A DNA stretch of 64,000 nucleotides from Flaviramulus basaltis. Its GTDB lineage: Bacteria > Bacteroidota > Bacteroidia > Flavobacteriales > Flavobacteriaceae. This document shows positions 9,478 through 18,162 of the stretch, one piece after another. The notes beneath the pieces are model-generated. The model had not been told where the DNA came from. It ran no database searches and saw only the letters and a list, made by a program, of their open reading frames with translations. A program made the translations under genes and the position numbers. Position 1 is the first letter of the stretch. Each line of letters starts with the position of its first letter. The stretch is from assembly GCF_900114265.1 (NCBI RefSeq), contig NZ_FPKV01000003.1, positions 124,001 through 188,000 on the forward strand. The letters are read 5' to 3'.

Positions 9478-9493
9478 TTTAAAACAAGAAGTT

Positions 9494-9907
9494 ATGAAAG
9501 CAAAAATTTTAATTCCTATTCTTTTTTTAACGCTGAGCTTATTTAAGGTTCAATCTCAAAAATTGACCATTCAAAAAGAGACAAAAGTTGTCCTTATAGT
9601 TGATAAAAAAACGAACATAGCAACCAATTTGGCTGATTATTCGGAAATACAGGATCTAATGAACTCAAGAAAACTATTAGCTAAATACCCAAACAGCATG
9701 TTTTTTCCAGGTATAATTAAAGGAAGTTATGTTAGTAGTAAAACACTATTAGGATTGCCGATAGATACCATGTTAACTATTTATAATGATAAACCACTTT
9801 TCTCTGGTGATCATTTTTTTCTAGGAGATCACTTCAAAATTACTAGCAGGGAAGTATCTATAATGTCGAGCCAAAAGGGAGAATTAGAGTTAAAAATTAT
9901 TCGTTAA
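9494..9907 (+). CDS. Small exported protein, paralog of the 12172 gene
   Basis: 137 aa from ATG 9494, chosen because it gives a clean signal peptide (ILIPILFLTLSLFKVQSQ) and clears the previous gene. An in-frame start upstream at 9386 would overlap that gene by 92 bp. The mature part shares a pattern with the gene at 12172: KETKVVLIVDKKT, a KYP box with G.I.G.Y after it, GDHF and QKGELELKI. No known domain was recognised. Probably a small periplasmic or surface beta-sandwich protein; function unknown. Confidence 0.7.
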   Translation: MKAKILIPILFLTLSLFKVQSQKLTIQKETKVVLIVDKKTNIATNLADYSEIQDLMNSRKLLAKYPNSMFFPGIIKGSYVSSKTLLGLPIDTMLTIYNDKPLFSGDHFFLGDHFKITSREVSIMSSQKGELELKIIR

Positions 9908-9951
9908 CAAAATACAGAATAACTGTTCTTATAATCAAAAAAAAGAAAATC

Positions 9952-11214
9952 ATGAAAAAAATATTAATAATTACGTTGTTAGTAATTATTTGTTTGGTGT
10001 TTGCAGCAGCTAACAAAGTAGATATTTATAAAGATGAGAATAGTGTAAACACTATAATAGAAAACAACGATATAGAGTTAATGAATGCTGCTTTGGTGGC
10101 GCCAAATGGCAATGCTTATTTTTTTAAAGGCATTTGGTGTCATCAATATAATATTAAAACAGACAAACTTATTGCAGTTCGCAAACTAAAAACAGATGCC
10201 TTTAAGGGGGTGGAAACCAATGTTGATGCGGCTTTAATGCATCCTACAAATAGCTATGGCTATATTTTTAAAGGGAATACCTATTACCGGTTCGACTTTA
10301 AAAAAGGGCAGAGGGATAAGATGGGAATTATTGGAAAGAATGGTTGGTCTGGACTCCAAGGGCCTTTTGATGCGGCACTTGTTCACCCAATTAATAAAAA
10401 TGCCTATTTCTTTAAAGGAAGAAATTATTATCGCTATAATTTGTCTTCAGATAAAGTTACAAAAGTAGGCACAATTGGTGTAGATGGGTGGAAAGGAGTA
10501 CCTCTAGATACAGATATGGCGGTAATACACTCCAATGGTAAAGCGTACTTTTTTAAGGACGATTATTACTACCGTTTTGATTTCCAAAAAGATAGAATGG
10601 ATAAAAGAGGATTTATAGGTAGAGATGGATGGCCAGAACTTTTTAATAAAATTGATGCAGTAGTATATTCATCAATTTCAAATCAACGTTATTATTTTAA
10701 AGGACAAAATTGTTTTATACCTGATTATAAAGCAACAAGTGGTAAAGTTTCTAGTGAACGAGATGTTGTTCATACGCCTTATAAAATAGGATATGCTATT
10801 TTTCCTGGAATAACCTCAAATATAGACGCAGCTTTGGAGCATCCTAAGAGTAAAAAATTATACTTTTTTAAAGGTAAAAAATACTACATCTATGATAAAT
10901 CATTGGACAAAGTAATTGATATTAAAACAATTGGAGTTTATGACTGGAAGGGAGTACCAGCTGATGTAGATGCTGCAACGGTTTATAAAAATGGATATGC
11001 CTATTTTTTTAAGGGGCAACACTATTATAGATATGATTTTATCAAAAAAAAAGCTGATAACCCAAGAACTATTGGATTAGATGGTTGGAAGGGAATACCA
11101 TATTATATTGATGCTGCTGACGCCAATGCTTTCTATAAAAAATCTATTGAATATCAGTATTCCAGTGAAAAATTAACTATTAAGTATCCTATACCCAATT
11201 CTATTTTCAAATAA
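9952..11214 (+). CDS. Hemopexin-like repeat protein
   Basis: A 420-aa exported protein with an N-terminal hydrophobic signal (residues 1-20). It holds seven clear repeats and a partial eighth, starting near residues 44, 91, 139, 187, 234, 291, 339 and 387. Each follows the hemopexin pattern: DAAL.HP...AYFFKG..YYRYD...K followed by G.DGWKG. Repeat 5 is degenerate (CFIPD in place of YYRYD). Eight blades would make two four-bladed propellers. In animals hemopexin domains bind haem or matrix proteins; the bacterial forms are poorly understood, and the ligand here is unknown. There is no sorting domain or lipobox. It is central in the ten-gene unit. Confidence 0.85.
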   Translation: MKKILIITLLVIICLVFAAANKVDIYKDENSVNTIIENNDIELMNAALVAPNGNAYFFKGIWCHQYNIKTDKLIAVRKLKTDAFKGVETNVDAALMHPTNSYGYIFKGNTYYRFDFKKGQRDKMGIIGKNGWSGLQGPFDAALVHPINKNAYFFKGRNYYRYNLSSDKVTKVGTIGVDGWKGVPLDTDMAVIHSNGKAYFFKDDYYYRFDFQKDRMDKRGFIGRDGWPELFNKIDAVVYSSISNQRYYFKGQNCFIPDYKATSGKVSSERDVVHTPYKIGYAIFPGITSNIDAALEHPKSKKLYFFKGKKYYIYDKSLDKVIDIKTIGVYDWKGVPADVDAATVYKNGYAYFFKGQHYYRYDFIKKKADNPRTIGLDGWKGIPYYIDAADANAFYKKSIEYQYSSEKLTIKYPIPNSIFK

Positions 11215-11220
11215 CTAAAT

Positions 11221-11745
11221 ATGAAAGTATTAATCACATTACTTGTAATTATCGTTTTACTTATTAGCTGTAAAGAGAGCAAAAAACATGAAGAAAAAAC
11301 CATCTTAAAAACTGAAAAGGTTGAGGTAGAAAACGCATCTAAAGGAACTTTGAAACTCACTTTAAACGGCAAAACCTATGTATATAATAATATAGACTGG
11401 GAAAAGAGCCGTGTAAAATACGATGATAACATTAGGCTTTCGATTGTTCAAGAAAGAATGCCCCAGCTTAAATTTTGGTTTCCCGATGTGAAGGAATCCT
11501 TAACAGCACAAAACAACTTTAAACTGCCTGATATACATAGAGGGAAACTTCCCATCTCAATCAATTTCATTCTCTATTCAGAAGAGGGAGGAAAAAGCAG
11601 AGAGGCATGGATTTTTAGAACGGGTGAACTCAGAGCAAGTCTGGAAAATGATCGATTTCAAATGACCTTTAAAGGTGAAGGTGGCCCCTCGTTAGATTCC
11701 TCAAAAAGATACCCTATAAGTGGGGAGTTAAATATTAAAATGTAG
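11221..11745 (+). CDS. Lipoprotein of unknown function
   Basis: A 174-aa protein with a short hydrophobic leader and lipobox LLISC (Cys at residue 17), then a charged linker KESKKHEEKT. The mature part (about 45-174) looks beta-rich, with LKLTLNGKTYVYNN and PISGELNIKM. No known domain was recognised. It starts 6 bp after the hemopexin-repeat gene and ends 4 bp before the broken gene that follows, so it belongs to the same transcript. It could be a membrane-anchored partner of the exported proteins around it, but that rests only on position. Confidence 0.7.
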   Translation: MKVLITLLVIIVLLISCKESKKHEEKTILKTEKVEVENASKGTLKLTLNGKTYVYNNIDWEKSRVKYDDNIRLSIVQERMPQLKFWFPDVKESLTAQNNFKLPDIHRGKLPISINFILYSEEGGKSREAWIFRTGELRASLENDRFQMTFKGEGGPSLDSSKRYPISGELNIKM

Positions 11746-11749
11746 AGGT

Positions 11750-12168
11750 ATGAAAAATCTAATATTAATTTCTTTTTTGCTTGTAGTTTATATAACCAAT
11801 GCCCAAAGCAAATTTACTATTCTAAATAAAAATTCCAGAACGACAGGGATTATAAAAATGCAATTTGAAGTATATAGTTCTGATAGGGTATATGTACGAA
11901 TTTGGGCAAAATGCAATTCTAACGATTGCTTCTAGGGTAATTTTTTAACCAAAAAAGATATAAGTTATCCTGAGTATTTGCAGCGACTTAAAGGTGACTG
12001 GATTCCGTATTACAATCCTATTAAATAAAAGAATCGTTTGTAGAGCGTCATATAACTATTTACCAACATCGTAGTGACCATAAATACTATAAAGTAAAAG
12101 TTAATAATAACTATAAAGGCCCAAAAAAGGAAGACACCAACTATAGCTATACATTAAAAGAACAATAA
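11750..12168 (+). pseudogene. Broken exported-protein gene (stop plus frameshift)
   Basis: The gene starts with a good signal peptide (NLILISFLLVVYITNAQS) but stops after 61 codons at TAG 11933-11935. The same frame continues open for 30 codons, giving GNFLTKKDISYPEYLQRLKG and on to NPIK before TAA 12026-12028. A frame shifted by one base at the A-run near 12023-12030 then runs as KESFVERHITIYQ to TAA 12166-12168, three bases before the next gene. Together they would make a protein of about 139 residues that exactly fills the space in the operon. This is best read as a decayed gene with one nonsense and one frameshift mutation. No family was recognised. Confidence 0.7.
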
Positions 12169-12171
12169 TCG

Positions 12172-12600
12172 ATGAAACTAAAATTATATATAATACTGAT
12201 TTTCAGCATGCTTTCAATGGGTTTTGTTAAAGCTCAAACTTTATCTACCAAAGAAACCAAGATAGTACTTGTAGTTAATGAAAAAACCGATGAGGTTAAG
12301 CATATAGAACTTTTCAGCAATTTCAAAAAAATAACTCAAAAAGAGATGTTAAGTAAGTACCCAGATTATAAATTTTATATAGGAATACTACAAGGCAAGT
12401 ATAGCCTAGATCAAAACAGAGTTATACTTCATAAAGATGCTACCATAACCTTATATACAAATAAACGCTATTTACCCAATGAAGATCTATTTCCTAGTGA
12501 TGGTCTATCAGCTGGCGATAATTTTACTTTAGGCAAAACTACAACTGAGGTTATATCGAATAAAAAAGGAGAGCTTATTCTAAAAACAATAGAAAAATGA
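12172..12600 (+). CDS. Small exported protein, paralog of the 9494 gene
   Basis: 142 aa with a signal peptide ending VKAQ (residue 22). It aligns with the 9494 product over its whole length: KETKIVLVVNEKT, a SKYPDYKFYIGILQGKY segment, then GDNFTLG and NKKGELILKT. The pair points to an old duplication inside the operon. No known domain was recognised and the function is unknown. Its stop overlaps the start of the next gene in ATGA (12597-12600), so translation of the two is probably coupled. Confidence 0.7.
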   Translation: MKLKLYIILIFSMLSMGFVKAQTLSTKETKIVLVVNEKTDEVKHIELFSNFKKITQKEMLSKYPDYKFYIGILQGKYSLDQNRVILHKDATITLYTNKRYLPNEDLFPSDGLSAGDNFTLGKTTTEVISNKKGELILKTIEK

Positions 12601-13382
12601 AAAAGAAAGGAATACTACTGCTATTGTTCACCTTAATACTAGTTATACCAAACGTAGAGGCGCAATTATTAAAAAAATTAAAACAAAAGGTATTAGGGAA
12701 AGATAGTAAAGAAGGCTTACTAACAGGCATGTTTGTGAGTGAAACCAATCAGGTTTTTAAAGACTGGGATATGGGTGAAGCCGATATTGTATTGTCTTTT
12801 CATCCTGCAGATAGTACCCAAAAAGGAACACAAAAAATAGGTAAGATATTGGATGATGGTAGTTTTAGCTATCAACTACCAGATTCCATACTTACCTCAG
12901 TACCTGTTCGTTCATTTATTTCAGAATGCACCAATAAAGAGGAAACCATTGTGAAAAATGATTCAGTAACCATTTCACCAGCTTTTATTAGAGTTGGTCA
13001 AAATAATAAGTTTATTGGCTATATAGTTCCTGCAAGCTCAATAAAAACATCTTATAACACCATAAGTGGAGGACTCATAAACAACGGGCATTTAGGGCAT
13101 TATTATTTACCAATTTATGCCAATGGTGAAGCAACAATTGAGCTAAACTGTGTTAAAAAAGTGAAAATGGAAGATGGTAAAGGCTTTGCATTTAAAACCA
13201 AAGTACCAGTTGACGAATATTTTAATTATGAATTTAAAAAAGGATGGAATCTTGTTGATGTACATGTTATTGACAATCTTTTAGTTGGCGAATCTTATCA
13301 TTATATCGAACGAAGTTGGTCTGTCATAGAAAAATTACCCAATAACTCTGTATGGGTGTTTATCCCTGTTATTAATAAATAA
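12597..13382 (+). CDS. Exported protein, paralog of the 13394 gene
   Basis: 261 aa with a signal peptide ending NVEAQ (residue 23) followed by LLKKLKQKV, which echoes the start of the DUF4412-like protein. The rest is beta-rich with no known domain. It shares with the next gene product FKDWDMGEADIVLSF (FKDWQYGDAVIFLVT in the paralog), a G.YIVPASS-type middle and an end of the form FKKGWNLVDVHV...VGE.....WSVIE......WVF. Two such neighbours suggest tandem duplication. Function unknown; periplasmic or surface location is likely. Confidence 0.7.
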   Translation: MKKKGILLLLFTLILVIPNVEAQLLKKLKQKVLGKDSKEGLLTGMFVSETNQVFKDWDMGEADIVLSFHPADSTQKGTQKIGKILDDGSFSYQLPDSILTSVPVRSFISECTNKEETIVKNDSVTISPAFIRVGQNNKFIGYIVPASSIKTSYNTISGGLINNGHLGHYYLPIYANGEATIELNCVKKVKMEDGKGFAFKTKVPVDEYFNYEFKKGWNLVDVHVIDNLLVGESYHYIERSWSVIEKLPNNSVWVFIPVINK

Positions 13383-13393
13383 AACTATATAAA

Positions 13394-14308
13394 ATGAAAA
13401 CATACATTAAAACTTTAGGAATTATAATTCTCTTCTTCGGAAATGTAGCATTTGCACAAATAAAAAATGAAGAAAAGGAGTATATAGAAGAAGTTCAAAA
13501 AATATCACAGCTTATGGCGAAACATCCTGAGAAAATGGACAGTCTAATGAAAGTAATGGATGTGATGGATAAAAAATTCAGAGCCAATAAAACAAAAACA
13601 GAAGTAGCTAAAAAGCAAAACAAAAATTCAACAAATAAAAAATCAACCAGTCATCTAGACAGGTTTATAATCAGCGAAACAAAGGCTAGATATTTTAAAG
13701 ATTGGCAATATGGTGATGCTGTAATATTTTTAGTGACCCAACCCTACAAGCCTGAAAATAAACGAGAACTTAAAGTAGGCGATATTAATGCTCAAGGAGA
13801 ATTTAAATTAAATGAACCTGAATCTGTATTATTTGATAGAAAAGTCAGCGATTTTTTTAAATGTCAAGGTGCTAGTTCACAAATAGAAACTACGTATTCA
13901 TCACCTGAAATAGGAATAATACCAGCATTTTTTAGTATAAAGAAAAATGGTGAAGAGATTGGTGTATTAAGTTTAGCAACATCAAAACAACAAGCCTATA
14001 ACAATTCACCAATTGGGCAATATACAGGAGATGCAGGGTATAGGGTAGTGTTGTTTTATGTTGAAGAATCTGTAACTGTTCAAACAGAATGTGCAAGAAA
14101 TATTCAAGGTACTGATTATGGTGAGAATCAAAAACAATTGGAGATTGTGGATTCGTATAATTTGTCTTTTCAACCTGGTTGGAATTATGTAAAAGTAGCT
14201 ATTAATGGAAGTCAAAATGTTGGAGAAGTAAGCTATTACAAAAGAAAAGAATATTCAGTTATTGAAAATAGAGGGGAAGATGTAAAATGGGTTTTTGCTA
14301 AAAATTAA
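13394..14308 (+). CDS. Exported protein, paralog of the 12597 gene
   Basis: 304 aa with a signal peptide ending NVAFAQ (residue 22). It adds a charged, probably helical insert of about 70 residues (KNEEKEYIEEVQKISQLMAK and a Lys/Asn-rich linker) before the domain shared with its upstream neighbour, which starts at FKDWQYGDAVIFLVT and ends GWNYVKVAINGS...EYSVIE......WVFAKN. The insert may serve in binding or spacing. No known domain was recognised. It lies 11 bp after its paralog and 21 bp before the large propeller gene. Confidence 0.7.
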   Translation: MKTYIKTLGIIILFFGNVAFAQIKNEEKEYIEEVQKISQLMAKHPEKMDSLMKVMDVMDKKFRANKTKTEVAKKQNKNSTNKKSTSHLDRFIISETKARYFKDWQYGDAVIFLVTQPYKPENKRELKVGDINAQGEFKLNEPESVLFDRKVSDFFKCQGASSQIETTYSSPEIGIIPAFFSIKKNGEEIGVLSLATSKQQAYNNSPIGQYTGDAGYRVVLFYVEESVTVQTECARNIQGTDYGENQKQLEIVDSYNLSFQPGWNYVKVAINGSQNVGEVSYYKRKEYSVIENRGEDVKWVFAKN

Positions 14309-14329
14309 AAATAATTAAAAAAAATAGTT

Positions 14330-16720
14330 ATGAAAACAAAACTACTAATCTTGCTTACAAGTATATCGTCACTTTTAAGTTACGCACAATTAACAAAAGC
14401 TGAAACGTACATAATAGGTACAAAAATAGGTTTCTACCCCAACCAATGTGGTAATATTATACCTGAAGCAACAGGTAAACTATCATTTTGTGACAGCAAC
14501 AATAACCTTGCGGTTGTTGAAAAAAGCTTCGGTTTAAATGATAGAGGTGTAGAACGCATGCTACCAAATTATTTTAATGAAGATGAAGTATATGTAACAG
14601 GTAAAGGCTTATCTATTAGAAATACAGATGGAACTTGGGAAAATGTGCCCAATATTGCAATGCCAGAATCTAGCACACAATACGAACGTAATACGCCAAT
14701 AAGAAATGGGCTGGTTTTGCCTGATGGAAAAATTATAATTCAAGCAACTAATACAGGTGTTAATTTTCAAGTATATGATAGAGTATTAAAAACTTTGACT
14801 CCAGTTAATTTTCCAGATAATAAATATCCTTATCTATTTGCATACGATTCTGTTAGAGGGCTTACTTGGATTTTAACCCAAAATGGAAGTAATCGTTATT
14901 TATTTACTTACGATGGATCTTCGTTGAGCGAAATTGCAAACGTGACTTCTGGCATAGCGACCAACATCGCTGTGCTTTCCGTTAATTTTGTATATCATGA
15001 CAATAGCCTGTATGTGGGAAGTAGCAATGGTTTATATAAAATAGATGTCAATACGCTTATAATAACGCAATATAATTCGAGTACAACGCCAAGCTTACCA
15101 TTTGATTCAGTGGGAGATTTAAAGTTTGATAGCAATGAAAATTTATGGTTGGCACATTACGGTGGAAGTGCTGATGGTGGGATTGTAAAATTTGACGTGA
15201 TCAATGAAACATACGAATTATATCAATTGGAAACCGAAAACAATCCTAATATTAATCATACGTTTGAAAATTTGGCTATAGATGAAAGCGGAATGATTTG
15301 GGCTACAGCAATCAATTATTTAGGTCTGATAAAACTAACATTCCCAGGTGATGTCGCAACGTTTGAAACAATTCCAAGATTAGATTTTAATACTTTGGGT
15401 GTACCTTGGATTTACGTTCCAAATAATATTTATTATCGCAATAACAAGTTCTATTTTACAACAGTTGATATTTTATCAAGTCCAAATTTTAATTATGAAG
15501 TGTTAATTAATGAAAACGGCTCTTGGTCCGGTAGAAACGACGACGAACTTGGTAATATCTCAACCAGCATGAATTGGGGATTTAATGAAGCTTTACCAGA
15601 TGATAATGGTAATGTATGGTGGTTTGGAACAACTGATATTATTATAAAAAGAGATGAAAATGATAATCATCAAACGCTAGTTTTAGAGAATTTAGGTCAA
15701 AACGCAGCTATAGATTCTGATCAAAACGCTGTTGTAAAAGGAGGCAATCCTAACGAATTAAGAAAGGTGAATTTTCCAAATGCAACTTCCATACAAGGGG
15801 CGCCAAATAGTGCTGTACAAATACAGCAATATAAAGATGAAATATGGGTGTACGATAATAATTTAAAAAAAATAGATGTATATAAAAATGATGCGCTTGT
15901 AGATACATACAATCTTGATGAAAATGACTATCAGAATATTACCAAAATGGCAATTGATGATACTGGAGACGCTTGGTTTTCAAGGTATATTGGCACAAAT
16001 GATCTTGTTATTAAAAAGTTCAATACCGTTTTAGGTACTACTACGACTTTTAATAGATTAGAAAATATAAGCACCATTAAAAAAGTTATTGTAGCTCCTA
16101 ATAATGGCGTTTGGTTTATAGGACAATTGGGAGCTATTTATTATAACGGAACAAATTTTTACCCATTTTTGGCAGCTGATTATAATGAAATTTACAATCT
16201 TGTTAATGCGGTTGTTGATATTAATGGTAAAATTTATTTATTAAATAACGATAGTGCTTCTATCACAACTATAGAAAATCCAGAAAGTGTTACTCCAATT
16301 CTAACCGAAACAAAGCTCGAAAATACGAATGCCATTTTACCAGCTTTAGATCAATATAAACCTAGCACTATTGTTATTGATAATAATGGAAGTGTTTGGA
16401 CGCATGCTTCATTAAACACTTTTAAACTTATTGATAATGATTTTGCTACCCAATATAAAGTCCAAGAAACGCTAAGTGTTAACCAACTTGATTATTTACA
16501 AGCTAACATTAATGTTTACCCTAATCCTACTTTAGAAACCATATATATAAAATCTTCAATTCCGATAAGTGAATTATCGATTTTTGATTTATTAGGTAAA
16601 GAAATGGTGAAAAATAAAAATAGCCAACAAATAAACCTATCTGGATTATCAAGAGGAATTTATATTCTACAAGTAAAGGCAAATAATAAGGTAACAAGTA
16701 AAAAAATTATTTTGCAGTAA
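14330..16720 (+). CDS. Secreted propeller protein with T9SS type A sorting domain
   Basis: A 796-aa protein, last gene of the ten-gene unit. A signal peptide (ending SYAQ, residue 20) is followed by about 680 residues with two-component-propeller-like repeats, for example NLWLAHYGG, GMIWATAINY, NVWWFGTTD, GDAWFSRY and NGVWFIGQLG. The last ~80 residues are a type IX secretion signal: INVYPNPTLETIYIKS, LSIFDLLGKE, GLSRGIYILQVKANN, KKIILQ. It is therefore exported across the outer membrane and attached or released. The propeller resembles the sensor part of HTCS proteins but no kinase follows, so it may bind the same sort of ligand. A bidirectional terminator closes the unit. Confidence 0.85.
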   Translation: MKTKLLILLTSISSLLSYAQLTKAETYIIGTKIGFYPNQCGNIIPEATGKLSFCDSNNNLAVVEKSFGLNDRGVERMLPNYFNEDEVYVTGKGLSIRNTDGTWENVPNIAMPESSTQYERNTPIRNGLVLPDGKIIIQATNTGVNFQVYDRVLKTLTPVNFPDNKYPYLFAYDSVRGLTWILTQNGSNRYLFTYDGSSLSEIANVTSGIATNIAVLSVNFVYHDNSLYVGSSNGLYKIDVNTLIITQYNSSTTPSLPFDSVGDLKFDSNENLWLAHYGGSADGGIVKFDVINETYELYQLETENNPNINHTFENLAIDESGMIWATAINYLGLIKLTFPGDVATFETIPRLDFNTLGVPWIYVPNNIYYRNNKFYFTTVDILSSPNFNYEVLINENGSWSGRNDDELGNISTSMNWGFNEALPDDNGNVWWFGTTDIIIKRDENDNHQTLVLENLGQNAAIDSDQNAVVKGGNPNELRKVNFPNATSIQGAPNSAVQIQQYKDEIWVYDNNLKKIDVYKNDALVDTYNLDENDYQNITKMAIDDTGDAWFSRYIGTNDLVIKKFNTVLGTTTTFNRLENISTIKKVIVAPNNGVWFIGQLGAIYYNGTNFYPFLAADYNEIYNLVNAVVDINGKIYLLNNDSASITTIENPESVTPILTETKLENTNAILPALDQYKPSTIVIDNNGSVWTHASLNTFKLIDNDFATQYKVQETLSVNQLDYLQANINVYPNPTLETIYIKSSIPISELSIFDLLGKEMVKNKNSQQINLSGLSRGIYILQVKANNKVTSKKIILQ

Positions 16721-16873
16721 GGTTAAAGATAAATATTATTTGCCTTTAAATAGTTCTTTTTGACTTTAGTGTACAATTCGGTGAACCATACTAAATTAAA
16801 AGCGTTTAAAATACTGATATAAAAGGTGTTGTGGATTATTGATTAATCCTTGCCTCCCCGACTTTTAAAATTT

Positions 16874-16910
16874 AAAAAAGCCTGAAAATTATAATTTTCA
16901 GGCTTTTTTT
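16874..16910. terminator. Bidirectional intrinsic terminator
   Basis: A perfect 24-nt palindrome at 16880-16903 (arms GCCTGAAAATTA/TAATTTTCAGGC) is flanked by an A-run on the left and a T-run on the right. It lies between the plus-strand T9SS gene and the minus-strand GH27 gene, which converge, so it can stop transcription from both sides. Confidence 0.9.
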
Positions 16911-16948
16911 TATGATGTTAATTTAAATGAGTAATTTTTAAATATTAT

Positions 16949-18154
16949 CTATTCTTTTTCTAATTTAATCATTAAAACATCATGTGTGCCAATTTCGGCT
17001 TTCAAATTACTTTTGGTATTTCCCAAATTTTTATGATTAAATAAATCTCTTATTCTAAAGACACTATTTTTTAAGTCTAAACTTTTTCCATTTATATCAT
17101 CTCCAATGTCATGTTTTTTCCAATCAAAATTGATAGTAGTTGATGTGTCTTTCATATTTATGAATACGATTGCCCAAGCATCATTATCAAGCGGTTTTAA
17201 CCATATTTCTAAATCGTTTTCATTTGAAAATCGAAATCCTTGAATACCTAATTTATCTTGATTTATAGCTATTACTTCTTTGCTAGATAATGTTTTGATT
17301 GTTTCTTTTGAAGCAGTTCTTAAATCATTTCCCATAATTAATGGTGATGCTAACATGGTCCACATGGCAAAATGACTTCTGTCTTCTGCATCAGTCATAC
17401 CATTTCCAACTTCCATCATATCAAAATCATTCCAATGACCTGGACCTGCAACTTTACGAATATCTTTTCGCATATTAATAATTTTCCAAACTCCCCACGA
17501 TGACCATGAGCCATGTCCAACTTCACAATCCCAGCAATTAATAATATCTCCACTTACTCTCCATAAATGTCCAACATCTTGTGCCCATTTCCAAGGTTCA
17601 TTGTCTCCCCATTCGCAAATACTAAACACAATAGGTCTATTTGCTGCTTTTAATGCGTCTCGCATGGTCATATAAGCACCTTCTGCATTAAGTTTACTTG
17701 TATTGCACCAATCGTATTTTAAATAATCTACATCCCACGATGCATATGAACGTGCATCTTGATATTCGTAACCACGACTTCCAGGGTAACCAGCACATGT
17801 TTTAGAGCCAGCACAATTGTACAGTCCAAATTTTAATCCTTTAGAATGTATATATTCTGCTAATGCTTTCATACCACTTGGAAATTTTATTGGATCTGCA
17901 ATTAAATTACCATTTGCATCTCGTTCTTTTGACATCCAGCCATCATCTAGCACTATGTACTCGTAACCAGCATCTTTTAAACCTAATTCTACAAACTTAT
18001 CAGCAATGTCTTTTACTAATTGTTCGTTTATATCTGTTGCAAAAGTATTCCAGCTATTCCAGCCTAAAGGTGGGGTTTTTGCTAATCCTTCAAATTTTTG
18101 TGCATTAACATTAAAATTGGAGATTAGTAATAATAGTATTATTGCCTTTTTCAT
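16949..18154 (-). CDS. GH27 alpha-galactosidase
   Basis: A 401-aa exported glycosidase that removes alpha-galactosyl side groups, here most likely from galactomannan or galactoglucomannan. Signal peptide residues 1-18 (ends NVNAQ). The TIM barrel begins TPPLGWNSWN and shows the family motifs LDDGW (70-73), GLKFGLYNCAG, YLKYDWC with nucleophile Asp148, and WRVSGDI with acid/base Asp203. The C-terminal ~100 residues form the usual beta domain. Length is normal for GH27. It is the last gene of the SusCD operon, placed directly after a terminator-like hairpin, so it may be made in smaller amounts than the genes before it. Confidence 0.93.
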   Translation of the reverse strand: MKKAIILLLLISNFNVNAQKFEGLAKTPPLGWNSWNTFATDINEQLVKDIADKFVELGLKDAGYEYIVLDDGWMSKERDANGNLIADPIKFPSGMKALAEYIHSKGLKFGLYNCAGSKTCAGYPGSRGYEYQDARSYASWDVDYLKYDWCNTSKLNAEGAYMTMRDALKAANRPIVFSICEWGDNEPWKWAQDVGHLWRVSGDIINCWDCEVGHGSWSSWGVWKIINMRKDIRKVAGPGHWNDFDMMEVGNGMTDAEDRSHFAMWTMLASPLIMGNDLRTASKETIKTLSSKEVIAINQDKLGIQGFRFSNENDLEIWLKPLDNDAWAIVFINMKDTSTTINFDWKKHDIGDDINGKSLDLKNSVFRIRDLFNHKNLGNTKSNLKAEIGTHDVLMIKLEKE

Positions 18155-18162
18155 TTTTGATG

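Noticed and set aside
9386-9493. Longer N-terminus for the small exported protein at 9494
   Set aside because: It overlaps the previous gene by 92 bp and hides a clean signal peptide that begins at ATG 9494.
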